A stretch of 64,000 nucleotides of DNA from Streptomyces triculaminicus (lineage in GTDB: Bacteria; Actinomycetota; Actinomycetes; Streptomycetales; Streptomycetaceae), in NCBI RefSeq assembly GCF_017349075.1, contig NZ_JAFMOF010000004.1, positions 682,001 through 746,000 on the forward strand, in the 5' to 3' direction. Below, piece after piece: positions 40,409 to 49,570 of the stretch (position 1 is the stretch's first letter; every line of letters starts with the position of its first letter). Both the position numbers and the translations under genes were made by a program. The notes beneath the pieces were generated by a model. The model was not told where the DNA came from and did no database searches. It saw nothing but the letters and a program-made list of their open reading frames with translations.

Positions 40409-41602
40409 TCAGTGGACGCGGGCGTCCCAGTCGATGCGGTAGCCGGCGAGCCAGTCGGCGGTGCCGGCGGTGCCGGCGGTGTCCCGCGCCATGCCGAGCG
40501 CGACGCCGGCGTCGCGCTCGCGCCGCTCCTCGGCGGTCCGGGCGACGCGTCCGGCCATGGCGGCGCTCAGGGCGACGACCCGTTCGACGCGCTCGCGCCG
40601 CAGTCGCTCGTACGCGGCGAAGGCCCGCCCGGTGTCGGGCAGGTCGCGCAGGCAGCGGGCGAGCACGACGCCGTCCTCGATGGCCATGGAGGCGCCCTGG
40701 GCGGCGTTGGGCGCGGTGGCGTGGGCGGCGTCTCCCACCAGGACCGTGTGGCGGTCGTGCCAGACGGGGACGGAGGGGATGTCGTAGACGTTCAGGCCGA
40801 CGATGTCGTCGCCGGTGGCGGCGGCGAGAGCGGCGGCGGGCGTGCCGTCGTCGGCGAACGCCTCGACGACGTGGCGGCGCCACCGGGCGGGGGTGCGGGC
40901 GGCGAGCTCTGCCGCGGACAGCTCCGCGCCGGGGACGTTGGCGAACCAGTACGTGGTGCCGTCGGGTCCGGTGGTGCAGCCGAAGAAGCCCCGCCGCCCG
41001 TACATCATCCGGTAGGTGCCGGGCGGGACGCGGTGTCCGGTGTCGCGGGTGCGGCCGGAGACGGTGAGCTGTCCGGTGTGGCGGGGGCCGGGCGCGGCGG
41101 GATCGAGCAGGGCGCGGGTGCGGGAGTGGATGCCGTCGGCGCCGACGATCAGGTCGCCCTCGGCCCGGGTGCCGTCCGCGAAGAACGCCGTGACCGTCCC
41201 GTGCGAGCCGACGGCGGTGTCGACGAGGCGCTTGCCGTGGACGACGGGGATGCCGCGCCGGACGGCCTCCTCGCGCAGGGCGCGGTGGAGGGCGGCGCGC
41301 GGCAGGGTGCGCGGGGTCGGCCCGTCGGCGGGGCCGGCGATGGGCCGGGAGCCGAGCGCGGCGCCGGTGTCGCCGAGGAACTCGACGGCCTCGGAGGGGA
41401 AGGAGCAGGCGCGCACCGGCCGGTCGGCGTCGATGGCCGCCAGCGCCGACAGCCCGTTGGCGAACAGGATCAGGAACGCGCCGGCGTCGTCGGCGCCGCT
41501 CGGGTAGGCCTCGTGGACGGTGGCGTCGATGCCCGCCCGTCGGAGGGCCATCGCGGTGACGGGTCCGGCGATGCCACCGCCGATGATCAGGGCATGGGCC
41601 AT
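40409..41602 (-). CDS. FAD-dependent monooxygenase (PHBH-like group A)
   Basis: A 397-residue flavoprotein with the FAD-binding GGGIAGPVTAMALRRAG (residues 8-24), the middle DG motif EGDLIVGADGIHSRTR, and the third motif LVGDAAHATAPNAAQGASMAIEDG. It hydroxylates aromatic or polyketide-like substrates in relatives; its own substrate is unknown. It has an ATG at 41602. A UvrA2-type ABC ATPase gene lies upstream in the same direction with a 146-base gap. Such pairs can occur in drug-tailoring or resistance loci, but no biosynthetic cluster is present here. Confidence 0.9.
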   Translation of the reverse strand: MAHALIIGGGIAGPVTAMALRRAGIDATVHEAYPSGADDAGAFLILFANGLSALAAIDADRPVRACSFPSEAVEFLGDTGAALGSRPIAGPADGPTPRTLPRAALHRALREEAVRRGIPVVHGKRLVDTAVGSHGTVTAFFADGTRAEGDLIVGADGIHSRTRALLDPAAPGPRHTGQLTVSGRTRDTGHRVPPGTYRMMYGRRGFFGCTTGPDGTTYWFANVPGAELSAAELAARTPARWRRHVVEAFADDGTPAAALAAATGDDIVGLNVYDIPSVPVWHDRHTVLVGDAAHATAPNAAQGASMAIEDGVVLARCLRDLPDTGRAFAAYERLRRERVERVVALSAAMAGRVARTAEERRERDAGVALGMARDTAGTAGTADWLAGYRIDWDARVH

Positions 41603-41748
41603 GGCGTTCCGCTCCGTCCCGGCGCGTGGGAGGCGATCGGCCGGCCGACCGGTCGCCGAACCGTTCGATCGCACATCTGCCCATGACGTAACCAGAAGGA
41701 GTGCCGCCCGTCCAGAGTCGGGTACGGGCGACGCGGACCGGCCCCGCG

Positions 41749-44139
41749 CTAGCGGCCGTCGCGCAGCGCCCGCGCCAGGTACGGCGCCGTGGCGCTGCCG
41801 GCGGCCCGCGCCACCTCGTGGGGAGAGCCGGCCGCCACCACGCGCCCGCCCTCCGCTCCCCCGCCGGGCCCGAGGTCGACGACGTGGTCCGCACCGGCCA
41901 CCACGGCCATGTCGTGCTCGACGACCACCACGGAGTTGCCCGCCTCGACCAGCCCGTGCAGCTGGCGCAGCAGCACCTCGGTGTCGGCCGGGTGCAGGCC
42001 GGTCGTGGGCTCGTCCAGGACGTAGAGGGTGTGGCCGCGGTGGGTGCGCTGGAGTTCGGCGGCGAGCTTGATGCGCTGCGCCTCTCCCCCGGACAGCTCG
42101 GTGGCCGGCTGCCCCAGGCGCAGATAGCCCAGGCCGACGTCCCGCAGGGTGCGCAGGCCGCGCGCGGCGGCGGGCACGTCGGCGAGGAAGCCGGCGGCCG
42201 CGTCCACGGTCAGGTCCAGGACGTCGGCGATGCTCGCGCCCCGGTAGGTCACCTCCAGCGTCTCGGGGTTGTAGCGGGCGCCGTGGCAGGCGGTGCACGG
42301 CGCGTACGTACCGGGCAGGAAGAGCAGCTCGAGGGCGACGAAGCCCTCGCCCTGGCAGACCTCGCACCGCCCGGCCGGCACGTTGAAGGAGAACCGGCCG
42401 GCGCCGTAGCCGCGGGCGCGGGCCTCGTCGGTGGCTGCGAAGACCTTGCGCACGGCGTCGAACAGGCCGGTGTAGGTGGCGAGGTTGGAGCGCGGCGTCC
42501 GGCCGATCGGCTTCTGGTCGACGCGCACGAGCCGGCCGACCGCCGCGAGGCCCTCCGCCCGCCACAGCGTCTCCCCACCGTCCAGGTGCGTCGCGACGGT
42601 GTCCGCGAGCACCTCGCCGACCAGCGTCGACTTGCCCGAGCCCGACACTCCCGTCACGGCGGTGAAGACGCCCAGCGGCAGGTCCAGGTCGAGGTCGCGG
42701 AGGTTGTGCCGGCTGACGCCGCGCAGCCGCAGCACCCCGGAGGGCTCGCGGGGCGTACGGGCGCGGGGTGCCTGTCCGCCGGGGAAGACGAAGCGGCGGG
42801 TCGCGGAGTCCGCCACGTGCTGCAGCCCGTCGACGGGACCGCTGTAGAGGACCCGCCCGCCGTGCTCCCCGGCCGCCGGCCCGACGTCGACGATCCAGTC
42901 GGCGCGGCGCACGACGTCCATGTGGTGCTCGACCACGAACAGCGAGTTGCCCGCCGCCTTGAGCCGGTCGAGGACGGTCAGCAGCGCGGCGCTGTCGGCC
43001 GGGTGCAGCCCGGCGGACGGCTCGTCCAGGACGTAGACCACGCCGAACAGCCCGGAGCGCAGCTGGGTGGCGAGCCGCAGCCGCTGCAGTTCGCCGGCGG
43101 ACAGGGTGGGGGTGGGGCGGTCCACGCTGAGGTAGCCCAGGCCGAGTTCGGTGAGCACCTCGATGCGGGCCAGCAGGTCGCGTGCGAGCGGGGCGGCCGC
43201 GCCCTCGCCGCCGGTCTCCCGCAGCGTGGCGGCCAGCGCGGTCAGCGGCAGGGCGGTCAGCTCGGCGATGGTGCGCCCGGCGAACGTGACGGCCAGCGCC
43301 TCGTCCCGCAGCCGCCGCCCGCCGCAGCGCGGGCAGGGCCCGCTGACCAGGTGCCGCTCGGCCCGGGCCCGCAGCGCCGCGCTCTTGGAGTCGGCGAAGG
43401 TGTGCAGGACGTAGCGGCGGGCGCTCATGTACGTGCCTTTGTACGGCCGCTGGATGCGCACCGCCTCCCGCACCGGGTGCACGGTGACGACGGGCTGCTC
43501 GTCGGTGAACAGGATCCAGTCGCGCTCCTCCTGGGGCAGCTCGCGCCACGGCCGGTCGACGTCGTGGCCGAGCGCGTCGAGGATGTCGCGGAGGTTCTTG
43601 CCCTGCCAGGCGCCCGGCCAGGCGGCGATCGCACCCTCGCGGATGGACAGCGAGGGGTCGGGAACGAGCGATTCCTCCGTGACGCGGTACACCTGGCCCA
43701 GTCCGTGGCACTCGGGGCAGGCCCCGGCGGCGGTGTTGGGCGAGAAGGCGTCGGAGTCCAGCCGCGGCGCGCCCTCGGGGTAGGTGCCGGCCCGGGAGAA
43801 GAGCATGCGCAGGGAGTTGGAGAGCGTCGTGACCGTGCCCACGGAGGACCGCGAGGTCGGCGCCGACCGCCGCTGCTCGAGCGCCACGGCGGGCGGCAGC
43901 CCGGAGATCTCCTCGACCGTGGGCGCGCCGGCCTGGTGGATCAGCCGGCGCGCGTAGGGGGCGACGGACTCGAAGTACCGCCGCTGCGCCTCGGCGTAGA
44001 CGGTGCCGAAGGCCAGCGAGCTCTTGCCGGAGCCGGACACTCCGGTGAAGACGACGAGCGCGTCGCGGGGAATGTCGACGTCGACGGCCTGGAGGTTGTG
44101 CGTCCGTGCTCCGCGCACGCGGACGTAGGGGTCGTGCAT
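41749..44139 (-). CDS. UvrA2-type excinuclease ABC ATPase (drug-resistance class)
   Basis: A 796-residue protein with two ABC ATPase modules. Walker A motifs are GVSGSGKSSLAFG and GVSGSGKSTLVGE. Signatures are LSAGELQRLRLA and LSGGEAQRIKLA, and Walker B regions are VYVLDEPSAGLH and LYVLDEPTTGLH. Zinc-finger cysteines appear as CPECHGLG with CPRCGG, and CEVCQGEG with CTACHG. It is about 150 residues shorter than UvrA, as in the UvrA2 class, which lacks the UvrB-interaction region. Relatives such as DrrC protect Streptomyces from DNA-binding antibiotics. The ATG at 44139 is preferred (AGGA upstream); a GTG at 44166 would add nine residues. Confidence 0.9.
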   Translation of the reverse strand: MHDPYVRVRGARTHNLQAVDVDIPRDALVVFTGVSGSGKSSLAFGTVYAEAQRRYFESVAPYARRLIHQAGAPTVEEISGLPPAVALEQRRSAPTSRSSVGTVTTLSNSLRMLFSRAGTYPEGAPRLDSDAFSPNTAAGACPECHGLGQVYRVTEESLVPDPSLSIREGAIAAWPGAWQGKNLRDILDALGHDVDRPWRELPQEERDWILFTDEQPVVTVHPVREAVRIQRPYKGTYMSARRYVLHTFADSKSAALRARAERHLVSGPCPRCGGRRLRDEALAVTFAGRTIAELTALPLTALAATLRETGGEGAAAPLARDLLARIEVLTELGLGYLSVDRPTPTLSAGELQRLRLATQLRSGLFGVVYVLDEPSAGLHPADSAALLTVLDRLKAAGNSLFVVEHHMDVVRRADWIVDVGPAAGEHGGRVLYSGPVDGLQHVADSATRRFVFPGGQAPRARTPREPSGVLRLRGVSRHNLRDLDLDLPLGVFTAVTGVSGSGKSTLVGEVLADTVATHLDGGETLWRAEGLAAVGRLVRVDQKPIGRTPRSNLATYTGLFDAVRKVFAATDEARARGYGAGRFSFNVPAGRCEVCQGEGFVALELLFLPGTYAPCTACHGARYNPETLEVTYRGASIADVLDLTVDAAAGFLADVPAAARGLRTLRDVGLGYLRLGQPATELSGGEAQRIKLAAELQRTHRGHTLYVLDEPTTGLHPADTEVLLRQLHGLVEAGNSVVVVEHDMAVVAGADHVVDLGPGGGAEGGRVVAAGSPHEVARAAGSATAPYLARALRDGR

Positions 44140-44267
44140 GCGCACGATCCTAAGGACCACCGCCACGGACGGGTGATCACGACCCGACGCGCTGACGTGA
44201 TCAGGGGGTGTGCGCCACGATGCCCCCTCTGGCAGAGCGAGACACCGCGGAAGTGGACGGGATGCCC

Positions 44268-44468
44268 ATGTCCGACACCGACACCGGCGCCGACCCCCTC
44301 CTGCGGATCGCCGCCGCGATCGACCGTGAGCGCGATCCGTCCTCCCGGCCCTGCCTGACCTGCGGCGGCCCGACCCGGGTGGTGGTCAGGGAGCAGCCGT
44401 CCCGCGCCGGCGCGCCCGTCATCAGCGTGGGCAAGGAGTGCGCGATCGGGGGCTGCGCGCGTCCATGA
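44268..44468 (+). CDS. Small cysteine-motif (zinc-ribbon-like) hypothetical protein
   Basis: A 66-residue protein I do not recognise. Its second half has two cysteine pairs, CLTCGG and CAIGGC, about 28 residues apart. That could bind one zinc ion, with a short strand RVVVREQ between. The first half is acidic and helical (ADPLLRIAAAIDRERD). ATG 44268 is chosen because GGACGG lies at 44255-44260; in-frame ATGs at 44262 and 44220 are possible. It lies in a promoter-sized gap between the UvrA2 gene and a permease. The remaining 181 bases before the permease show one weak 5-bp hairpin (44490-44503) only. Confidence 0.55.
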   Translation: MSDTDTGADPLLRIAAAIDRERDPSSRPCLTCGGPTRVVVREQPSRAGAPVISVGKECAIGGCARP

Positions 44469-44649
44469 GCGGGTACGCGGCCGCTTGACCGGGCGTCAGC
44501 CCGCCGCGCCGTGGCTTTTCCTTTCCCTGCAGAGATCTTGACGGGCCGTCGGCCGGGCGACGAGAGTCTGGCGACACCCCGCGGGTGATGGACGCGTCGG
44601 GCAAGGCGGTGCTACGAGTGCAGGGGACGACGAGAGAGGGCTGACCGCC

Positions 44650-46194
44650 ATGGGAGATCCGGCAGCAGACGCACAGCACGGCCCCCAGAAGCCGGAACCG
44701 GTGGTACCGGGCCAACGGGTGGCGTTCGTACGCCGCATCGGCCTGTTCCAGGCCACGGCCATCAACATGAGCCAGATGTGCGGCATCGGCCCGTTCATCA
44801 CCATCCCTCTGATGGTCGAGGTGTTCGGCGGCCCGCAGGCCGTCATCGGTTTCCTCGCGGGAGCCCTCGTGGCGCTGGCCGACGGGCTGGTCTGGGCCGA
44901 GCTCGGGGCGGCGATGCCGGGCGCGGGCGGCAGCTACGTCTACCTGAGACAGGCCTTCCAGTACCGCACCGGGAAGCTGATGCCCTTCCTGTTCGTCTGG
45001 ACCGCCATGCTGTTCATCCCCCTCGCCATGGCCAGCGGCGTGTACGGCTTCGTCCAGTACCTCGGCTTCCTCTGGCCGGACATGACGCCGACTCAGGGCG
45101 ACATGACGGGGCTGGCCCTGATCGTGCTGGTCGTCGCCCTGCTGTGGCGCCGGGTGGAGAACATCGCGCGCATCACCGCCGTGCTCTGGGGCGTGATGAT
45201 CGTCTGCACCGCGCTGGTCATCATCGCCGCCTTCACCCACTTCGACGCGGACCTGGCCTTCACCTACCCCGACGGCGCCTTCGACCTCTCGAAGTCCACC
45301 TTCTGGATCGGCTTCGCCGCGGGCCTGACCATCGGCGTCTACGACTACGGCGGCTACGGGACCGCCGCCTACCTGGGAGCCGAGATCAAGAACCCCGGGC
45401 GCACCCTGCCCCGGGCCATCGTCTTCTCGATCCTCGGCATCATGGCCATCTACCTGCTGCTCCAGATCGGCATCCTGGGCGTGGTCGACTGGCACGAGAT
45501 GCTGAAGACGGACTCGACGGCCTACACCGCGGTCGTCTCCGTCATGCTGGAGCGGACCTGGGGCGGCACGGCGGCCCGGATCATCACCGGGCTGATCCTC
45601 GTCACCACCTTCGCCTCGCTCTTCACCGGCCTCCTCGGCGGCTCCCGCGTGCCCCACGACGCCGCCCGGGAGAAAGTGTTCTTCCGCTCCTTCGCCACCC
45701 TCCACCCCCGGCACCGCTTCCCGGTGTGGCCCCTGCTGGCGATGGGGGTCATCGCCTGCGTCGGCTTCCTGATCGGCCGTCACAGCAGCCTGGCCGCGAT
45801 CATCCAGCTGCTGATGGCGGTCATGGTGATCGTGCAGGCGCTGGCCCAGATCGCGGCCGTGACCGTGCTGCGCCGCCGCCAGCCGGGGCTGCGGCGCCCG
45901 TACCGCATGTGGCTGTACCCGCTGCCCAGCCTGGTGGCGCTGGCGGGCTGGCTCGTCATCTACGGCTACGCGGACGAGAGCTCACCGGGGCAGCACCCCA
46001 TCGAGTGGTCGCTGGCCTGGGTCGGCGCGGGCTGTGTGGCGTTCGTGCTGTGGGCGGCGTACGAGAAGGTGTGGCCGTTCGGGCCGCGTGAGATCAGTGA
46101 GGAATACCTGCACGGCGCGGGGCGCGACGAACCGTCGGACATCGATCCCGACGGCGAGGCGGACCCCGGAGCCCGGGAGGCCACGCCCGCCTGA
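44650..46194 (+). CDS. APC-superfamily amino acid permease
   Basis: A 514-residue permease with about 12 helices. The first helix region IGLFQATAINMSQMCGIGPFITIPLMVEVFGG is typical of the APC group with an asparagine/methionine-rich start. WAELGAAMPGAGGSYVYLRQAFQ is the conserved second loop, and YDYGGYGTAAYLGAEIKNPGRTLPRAI the sixth-helix region. A long acidic C-terminal tail (about 475-514) is cytoplasmic. The substrate is not evident. ATG 44650 has GAGAGGG upstream. It lies 73 bases before the YIP1-like gene, in the same direction. Confidence 0.9.
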   Translation: MGDPAADAQHGPQKPEPVVPGQRVAFVRRIGLFQATAINMSQMCGIGPFITIPLMVEVFGGPQAVIGFLAGALVALADGLVWAELGAAMPGAGGSYVYLRQAFQYRTGKLMPFLFVWTAMLFIPLAMASGVYGFVQYLGFLWPDMTPTQGDMTGLALIVLVVALLWRRVENIARITAVLWGVMIVCTALVIIAAFTHFDADLAFTYPDGAFDLSKSTFWIGFAAGLTIGVYDYGGYGTAAYLGAEIKNPGRTLPRAIVFSILGIMAIYLLLQIGILGVVDWHEMLKTDSTAYTAVVSVMLERTWGGTAARIITGLILVTTFASLFTGLLGGSRVPHDAAREKVFFRSFATLHPRHRFPVWPLLAMGVIACVGFLIGRHSSLAAIIQLLMAVMVIVQALAQIAAVTVLRRRQPGLRRPYRMWLYPLPSLVALAGWLVIYGYADESSPGQHPIEWSLAWVGAGCVAFVLWAAYEKVWPFGPREISEEYLHGAGRDEPSDIDPDGEADPGAREATPA

Positions 46195-46267
46195 CGGGGC
46201 GTCGGCCGCCCGGCCGCCTCCGGCCCGGGCTCCGCGGGCGGGTCCGAACGGTGATAAAACGGCACCC

Positions 46268-46858
46268 ATGCCCTTGACCAGTGCCGCTCCACCGCCCACC
46301 CCCGCCGCCAAGCCGCGCAAGCTGCTGTGGCACCGCCTGATATTCGGGCTCTGGTACCGGCCCGTCGAGGTCCTCGACGAGGCCCGGGACCGGGGCGTGT
46401 GGGGCGCCGCCGCGTTCCTGTCCCTGCTGTGCGGGGCGCTGGGGACGCTGGCGAAGGACTCCTTCTGGGGGCAGTGGGACGTCAGTCCCGTGCTCGCGCT
46501 GGAGGCGATGGCGATCTGGTCGGTGGTGATGATGCTCGCCAGCCTGCTGCTGGGGACCGTCACCCACGCCATCGCGCGCCGGCTGGGCGGCAATGGTCGG
46601 TTCTCGCCGACCGCGAGCCTGTTCGTCGTCCTGTTCTGGACGAGCGACCTGCCCCGGCTGGCCCTCGACACCTGCCTGCCCGCGGGGTCGGTGCCGGTGC
46701 GGGCCGCGGCGTCGGTGACGGCGGCCTTCGGGTGCGCGCTCGCGGTCCTGCTGATACGCGGTCAGCACCATCTGCCGACCCACAGGGCCGTGGCGGCGGT
46801 GAGCATCCAGATGCTGGCGGCCGTCGCCCTGCTGAAGTTCCCGCCCGGCAGCGGCTGA
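46268..46858 (+). CDS. YIP1-like small integral membrane protein
   Basis: A 196-residue protein with a proline-rich N-terminus, then RLIFGLWYRPVEVLDEARDRGVW, a pattern seen at the start of YIP1-domain proteins. Five helices follow at about 48-62, 78-100, 118-132, 143-160 and 168-188. Function is unknown. The start ATG is at 46268; longer readings upstream run through the permease tail. A terminator hairpin follows 31 bases after the stop. Confidence 0.7.
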   Translation: MPLTSAAPPPTPAAKPRKLLWHRLIFGLWYRPVEVLDEARDRGVWGAAAFLSLLCGALGTLAKDSFWGQWDVSPVLALEAMAIWSVVMMLASLLLGTVTHAIARRLGGNGRFSPTASLFVVLFWTSDLPRLALDTCLPAGSVPVRAAASVTAAFGCALAVLLIRGQHHLPTHRAVAAVSIQMLAAVALLKFPPGSG

Positions 46859-46888
46859 GCCCGCGCGCACGGCGCCGGGATGGCGAAG

Positions 46889-46926
46889 GCCCGCCCGGTG
46901 CGACGGGGGATGCACACCGGGCGGGC
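46889..46926. terminator. Terminator hairpin between the YIP1-like gene and a convergent P450
   Basis: Perfect 12-base arms GCCCGCCCGGTG (46889-46900) and CACCGGGCGGGC (46915-46926) flank a 14-base loop. It can end transcription from both convergent genes. Confidence 0.75.
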
Positions 46927-46988
46927 TCGAGGACAGTTCTACCTCATCAACGGTGGGTTATGCACCAAAAACCTGTTCGGACCCGCGA

Positions 46989-48173
46989 TTACCACCGGAC
47001 GGGGAGCGAAATCAGGCCACGTGCACGAATCGCCGGACGCCACCTCAGCGCGTCCCTCGGAACGTCGAGTTCCATATTTTTGAAGCGCTCGAGCAGCGCC
47101 GCGAGGGCCGTCTCCGTCTCCATCCGGGCCAGCGGAGCACCCAGGCAGTAGTGGATGCCGTGGCCCAGCGCCAGGTGTCCCGAACGCTCCCGCCGCAGGT
47201 CGAGGCGGTCGGGGTCGGGGAAATGCCGGGGGTCGCGGTTGGCCGAGGCGATCGACAGCAGCACCGTCTCACCGGCCGGGACGCGCACGCCGCCGATCTC
47301 CATGTCCTCCAGCGGGAAGCGGCGGATCGCCAGCGGACTCGGCCCGTCCCACCGGCCGAGCTCCTCCACGGCCGCTCCGAGTCCGTCCGGATTCGCTCGC
47401 AGCTCGCTCAGCAGCCGGGGGTGGTCCAGCAGGGCGAGCACCGCGTTGGCGATGAGGTGGACGGTGTTCTCGTAGCCGGCGAACAGGATGAGGAACGCCA
47501 GCGACGTCAGCTCGTCCTCGGACAGCGCGTCCTCGCCGTCCCGCACCGCGATCAGGTCGGAGAGCAGGTCGTCGCCGGGCTCGGCGCGCTTGGCGCGGAT
47601 CAGGCCGGTGAAGTAGCCCATCAGCCCGGCGACCGCCTCCTTCATCAGGTGCGGCCGCTCGCGGTCGGGAGTGATCAGCGCGTCCGTCCAGGCCCGGAAG
47701 TCCTGCCGGGCGTCGGGCGGGACGCCCAGGAGGTCGCAGATGACGATGATCGGCAGCGGCCCCGCGTAGCTCTCGAGCAGGTCCGTACGGCGCTCGTCGC
47801 CCGCCTCGACGGCGTCCAGCAGCTCGTCGGCGACCCGGCGCACCGGCACCCGGAGCCTGTCGACGCGGCCGGGGGTGAACGCCTTCACCACCAGGCCGCG
47901 CACCCGGGTGTGGTCGGGCGGGTCCATGTTGAGCAGGTTGGCGTCCAGCGCGGGCGGCAGCGAGAAGCCGCTGTAGTTGCCGGGCAGGGCGTGGCGCCGG
48001 TCCAGCGAGAGCCGGGGGTCGGCCAGCGCGCGGCGTACGTCGTCGTAGCGGGTCACCAGCCAGGCGGGCCGGCCGTCGGGGCCGGTGACGCGGTGCACGG
48101 GGCCGGCCTCGCGGAGCCGGGCGTAGGTGCCGTGCGGGTCTTCTATCAGCGCGGTGACGTCGATGGGCTGCAT
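46989..48173 (-). CDS. Cytochrome P450 (CYP105/CYP107-like)
   Basis: A 394-residue class I bacterial P450. Seen are WLVTRYDDVRRALADPRLS, the MDPPDHTRVRGLVVKAFTP segment, the K-helix VEELGRW, AIRRFPLEDMEIGG, and the haem loop LALGHGIHYCLGAPLARME with the cysteine ligand. The I-helix reads FAGYENT: the acid is present, but the usual threonine after it is Asn, with Thr one place later. This variation is known in some macrolide P450s with altered proton delivery. The substrate is unknown, and no ferredoxin gene is adjacent. ATG 48173; the leader gap contains a terminator belonging to the upstream operon. Confidence 0.92.
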   Translation of the reverse strand: MQPIDVTALIEDPHGTYARLREAGPVHRVTGPDGRPAWLVTRYDDVRRALADPRLSLDRRHALPGNYSGFSLPPALDANLLNMDPPDHTRVRGLVVKAFTPGRVDRLRVPVRRVADELLDAVEAGDERRTDLLESYAGPLPIIVICDLLGVPPDARQDFRAWTDALITPDRERPHLMKEAVAGLMGYFTGLIRAKRAEPGDDLLSDLIAVRDGEDALSEDELTSLAFLILFAGYENTVHLIANAVLALLDHPRLLSELRANPDGLGAAVEELGRWDGPSPLAIRRFPLEDMEIGGVRVPAGETVLLSIASANRDPRHFPDPDRLDLRRERSGHLALGHGIHYCLGAPLARMETETALAALLERFKNMELDVPRDALRWRPAIRARGLISLPVRW

Positions 48174-48248
48174 GGCATCCGACTCTAGAGGGCGGGCGGG
48201 TGACGGGGCGTTCGCACCGGTGTCGCCCGCGCGGGGTGTCCGCACTGG

Positions 48249-48295
48249 CGGCGCCGGAGCCGGGCAGATCCTCGATCTGTCCGGCTCCGGCGCCG
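48249..48295 (-). terminator. Long terminator hairpin after the MAB_1171c-family gene
   Basis: Arms 48249-48270 and 48274-48295 (22 bases, a single G-U-type mismatch) pair around a 3-base loop. It lies 64 bases downstream of the stop of the minus-strand XRE / ImmA / membrane operon and 76 bases upstream of the P450 start. It insulates the two. Confidence 0.75.
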
Positions 48296-48358
48296 GCCGG
48301 TGTCGCAGGCGGCCTTGACCCCCGTCCAGGGCCGCCTCGTCCGGTCCGCCGCGCGCCG

Positions 48359-49570
48359 TCAGGGACGGCGCGCCGCGGTGATCTCGCGTAGTTCGGTGAG
48401 CACGGCGTCGACCAGCGGGTGGTGGTAGACGTCCGCGACGCGTGCCAGGTGCTCGTGCTCCTCGGCCGGGTCGGCGCTGACGGTCATCACCACGTTGTCG
48501 GCGTGCGGTGCGGCCAGATGGCCGGTCTGCTGGTTGGCCAGGCCCCGGCGCAGGGCGGCGGCCTCGACCACGGCGGCCGTCCGGCGCTCGTCGAGCGCGG
48601 CGGCGGCCGCCTTCTCGCGGGCGATGTCCAGGGCGGAGGCCTCCACATGGCGCCGGACGCCGCGCTGGATGTCGCGGATCTCGGCCATCTGCCGGTTGGC
48701 CCGCCACTCCAGGTCGGCCAGGGGCCAGCGGGACGTCCAGCGGGAGGTCTCGATGGTGACCTCGGGGGCGTGGGCGGTGACCTCCTGCCACAGCGGGTCG
48801 AGGCGGCGCAGCCGGCGCCAGGCGGCCGCCCGGGGGCCGACGGCGGGCAGTGAGAACCCGAGCAGGACCAGCAGTGCGGCCACCGAGGCGCTCATCGGCG
48901 CCACGCCGTTGGAGAGCCAGTACACGTCCGTCCCGGACCAGCTCAGGACGAAGCCCACCAGCTTGCAGGCGCAGTAGACCAGGCCCAGCCAACAGCCCGC
49001 GGCGAGCGTGCGCAGGCCCTTGGCGAGCCAGGAGCGGCCCAGCTGGGCGGCGTAGCGCGGGCAGAGGTAGCCCAGGCCCGCGAGGCTGGTGCCGAAGATG
49101 GCCAGATACAGCACCAGGAAGGCGACGACTCCGGGCGCGTGGGCGTAGGCGGTGCTGAAGTCGCGGGGGTGTTCCACGGCGTCGGGGCGGCCGACGGCGA
49201 AGCACACGATCGCGGTGGTCCAGGCCACCGCCACGGCGGCCATCGCGTACCGCGAGCGCGCGGCCGCCCGGGCGCGGGCCGCCTCGTCGCCGTGGCTGGT
49301 CCAGCGCAGCAGCAGGACGGTCGCGCCGGAGGCGAACAGCACCACGGCGGAGTAGAGGAAGACCATGGCGAGGTTCGCCACACCCGTCAGCCGGTCGAAC
49401 GCGCGGTAGACGCTGGGCGCGGAGAACAGGAAGACGACCGGGACGCCCGAGGTCATCAGGGCGGTCAGGCCCAGGTCGACGTTGTCGCGGTCGCGGAACC
49501 AGGCGCGGGCCTTGTAGCCCACGATGGCCCAGGTGACGGCGGAGAAGGTCAGGTAGAGGACGTCAAACAC
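48359..49570 (-). CDS. MAB_1171c-family multi-helix membrane protein
   Basis: A 403-residue protein. Seven helices lie in the first 245 residues (for example MFDVLYLTFSAVTWAIVGY, VVFLFSAPSVYRAF, VVAFLVLYLAIFGTSLAGLGYL). A soluble helical tail (about 250-403) includes RLRRLDPLWQEVTAHAP, DIQRGVRRHVEASAL and HPLVDAVLTELREI. I recognise the pattern as the actinobacterial MAB_1171c/DUF6545-type family, a putative transporter or signalling protein of unknown role often found beside ImmA/IrrE genes. The GTG start overlaps the end of the ImmA/IrrE gene by eight bases. It is the last gene of a three-gene operon. Confidence 0.78.
   Translation of the reverse strand: MFDVLYLTFSAVTWAIVGYKARAWFRDRDNVDLGLTALMTSGVPVVFLFSAPSVYRAFDRLTGVANLAMVFLYSAVVLFASGATVLLLRWTSHGDEAARARAAARSRYAMAAVAVAWTTAIVCFAVGRPDAVEHPRDFSTAYAHAPGVVAFLVLYLAIFGTSLAGLGYLCPRYAAQLGRSWLAKGLRTLAAGCWLGLVYCACKLVGFVLSWSGTDVYWLSNGVAPMSASVAALLVLLGFSLPAVGPRAAAWRRLRRLDPLWQEVTAHAPEVTIETSRWTSRWPLADLEWRANRQMAEIRDIQRGVRRHVEASALDIAREKAAAAALDERRTAAVVEAAALRRGLANQQTGHLAAPHADNVVMTVSADPAEEHEHLARVADVYHHPLVDAVLTELREITAARRP

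Noticed and set aside
40409..44139. Monooxygenase and UvrA2 gene considered as part of an antibiotic cluster
   Set aside because: No PKS, NRPS, terpene or RiPP core gene occurs in the window.
44490..44503. CGGGC-GTCA-GCCCG hairpin as a terminator after the small zinc-ribbon gene
   Set aside because: A 5-bp stem is too weak in this sequence context to call.
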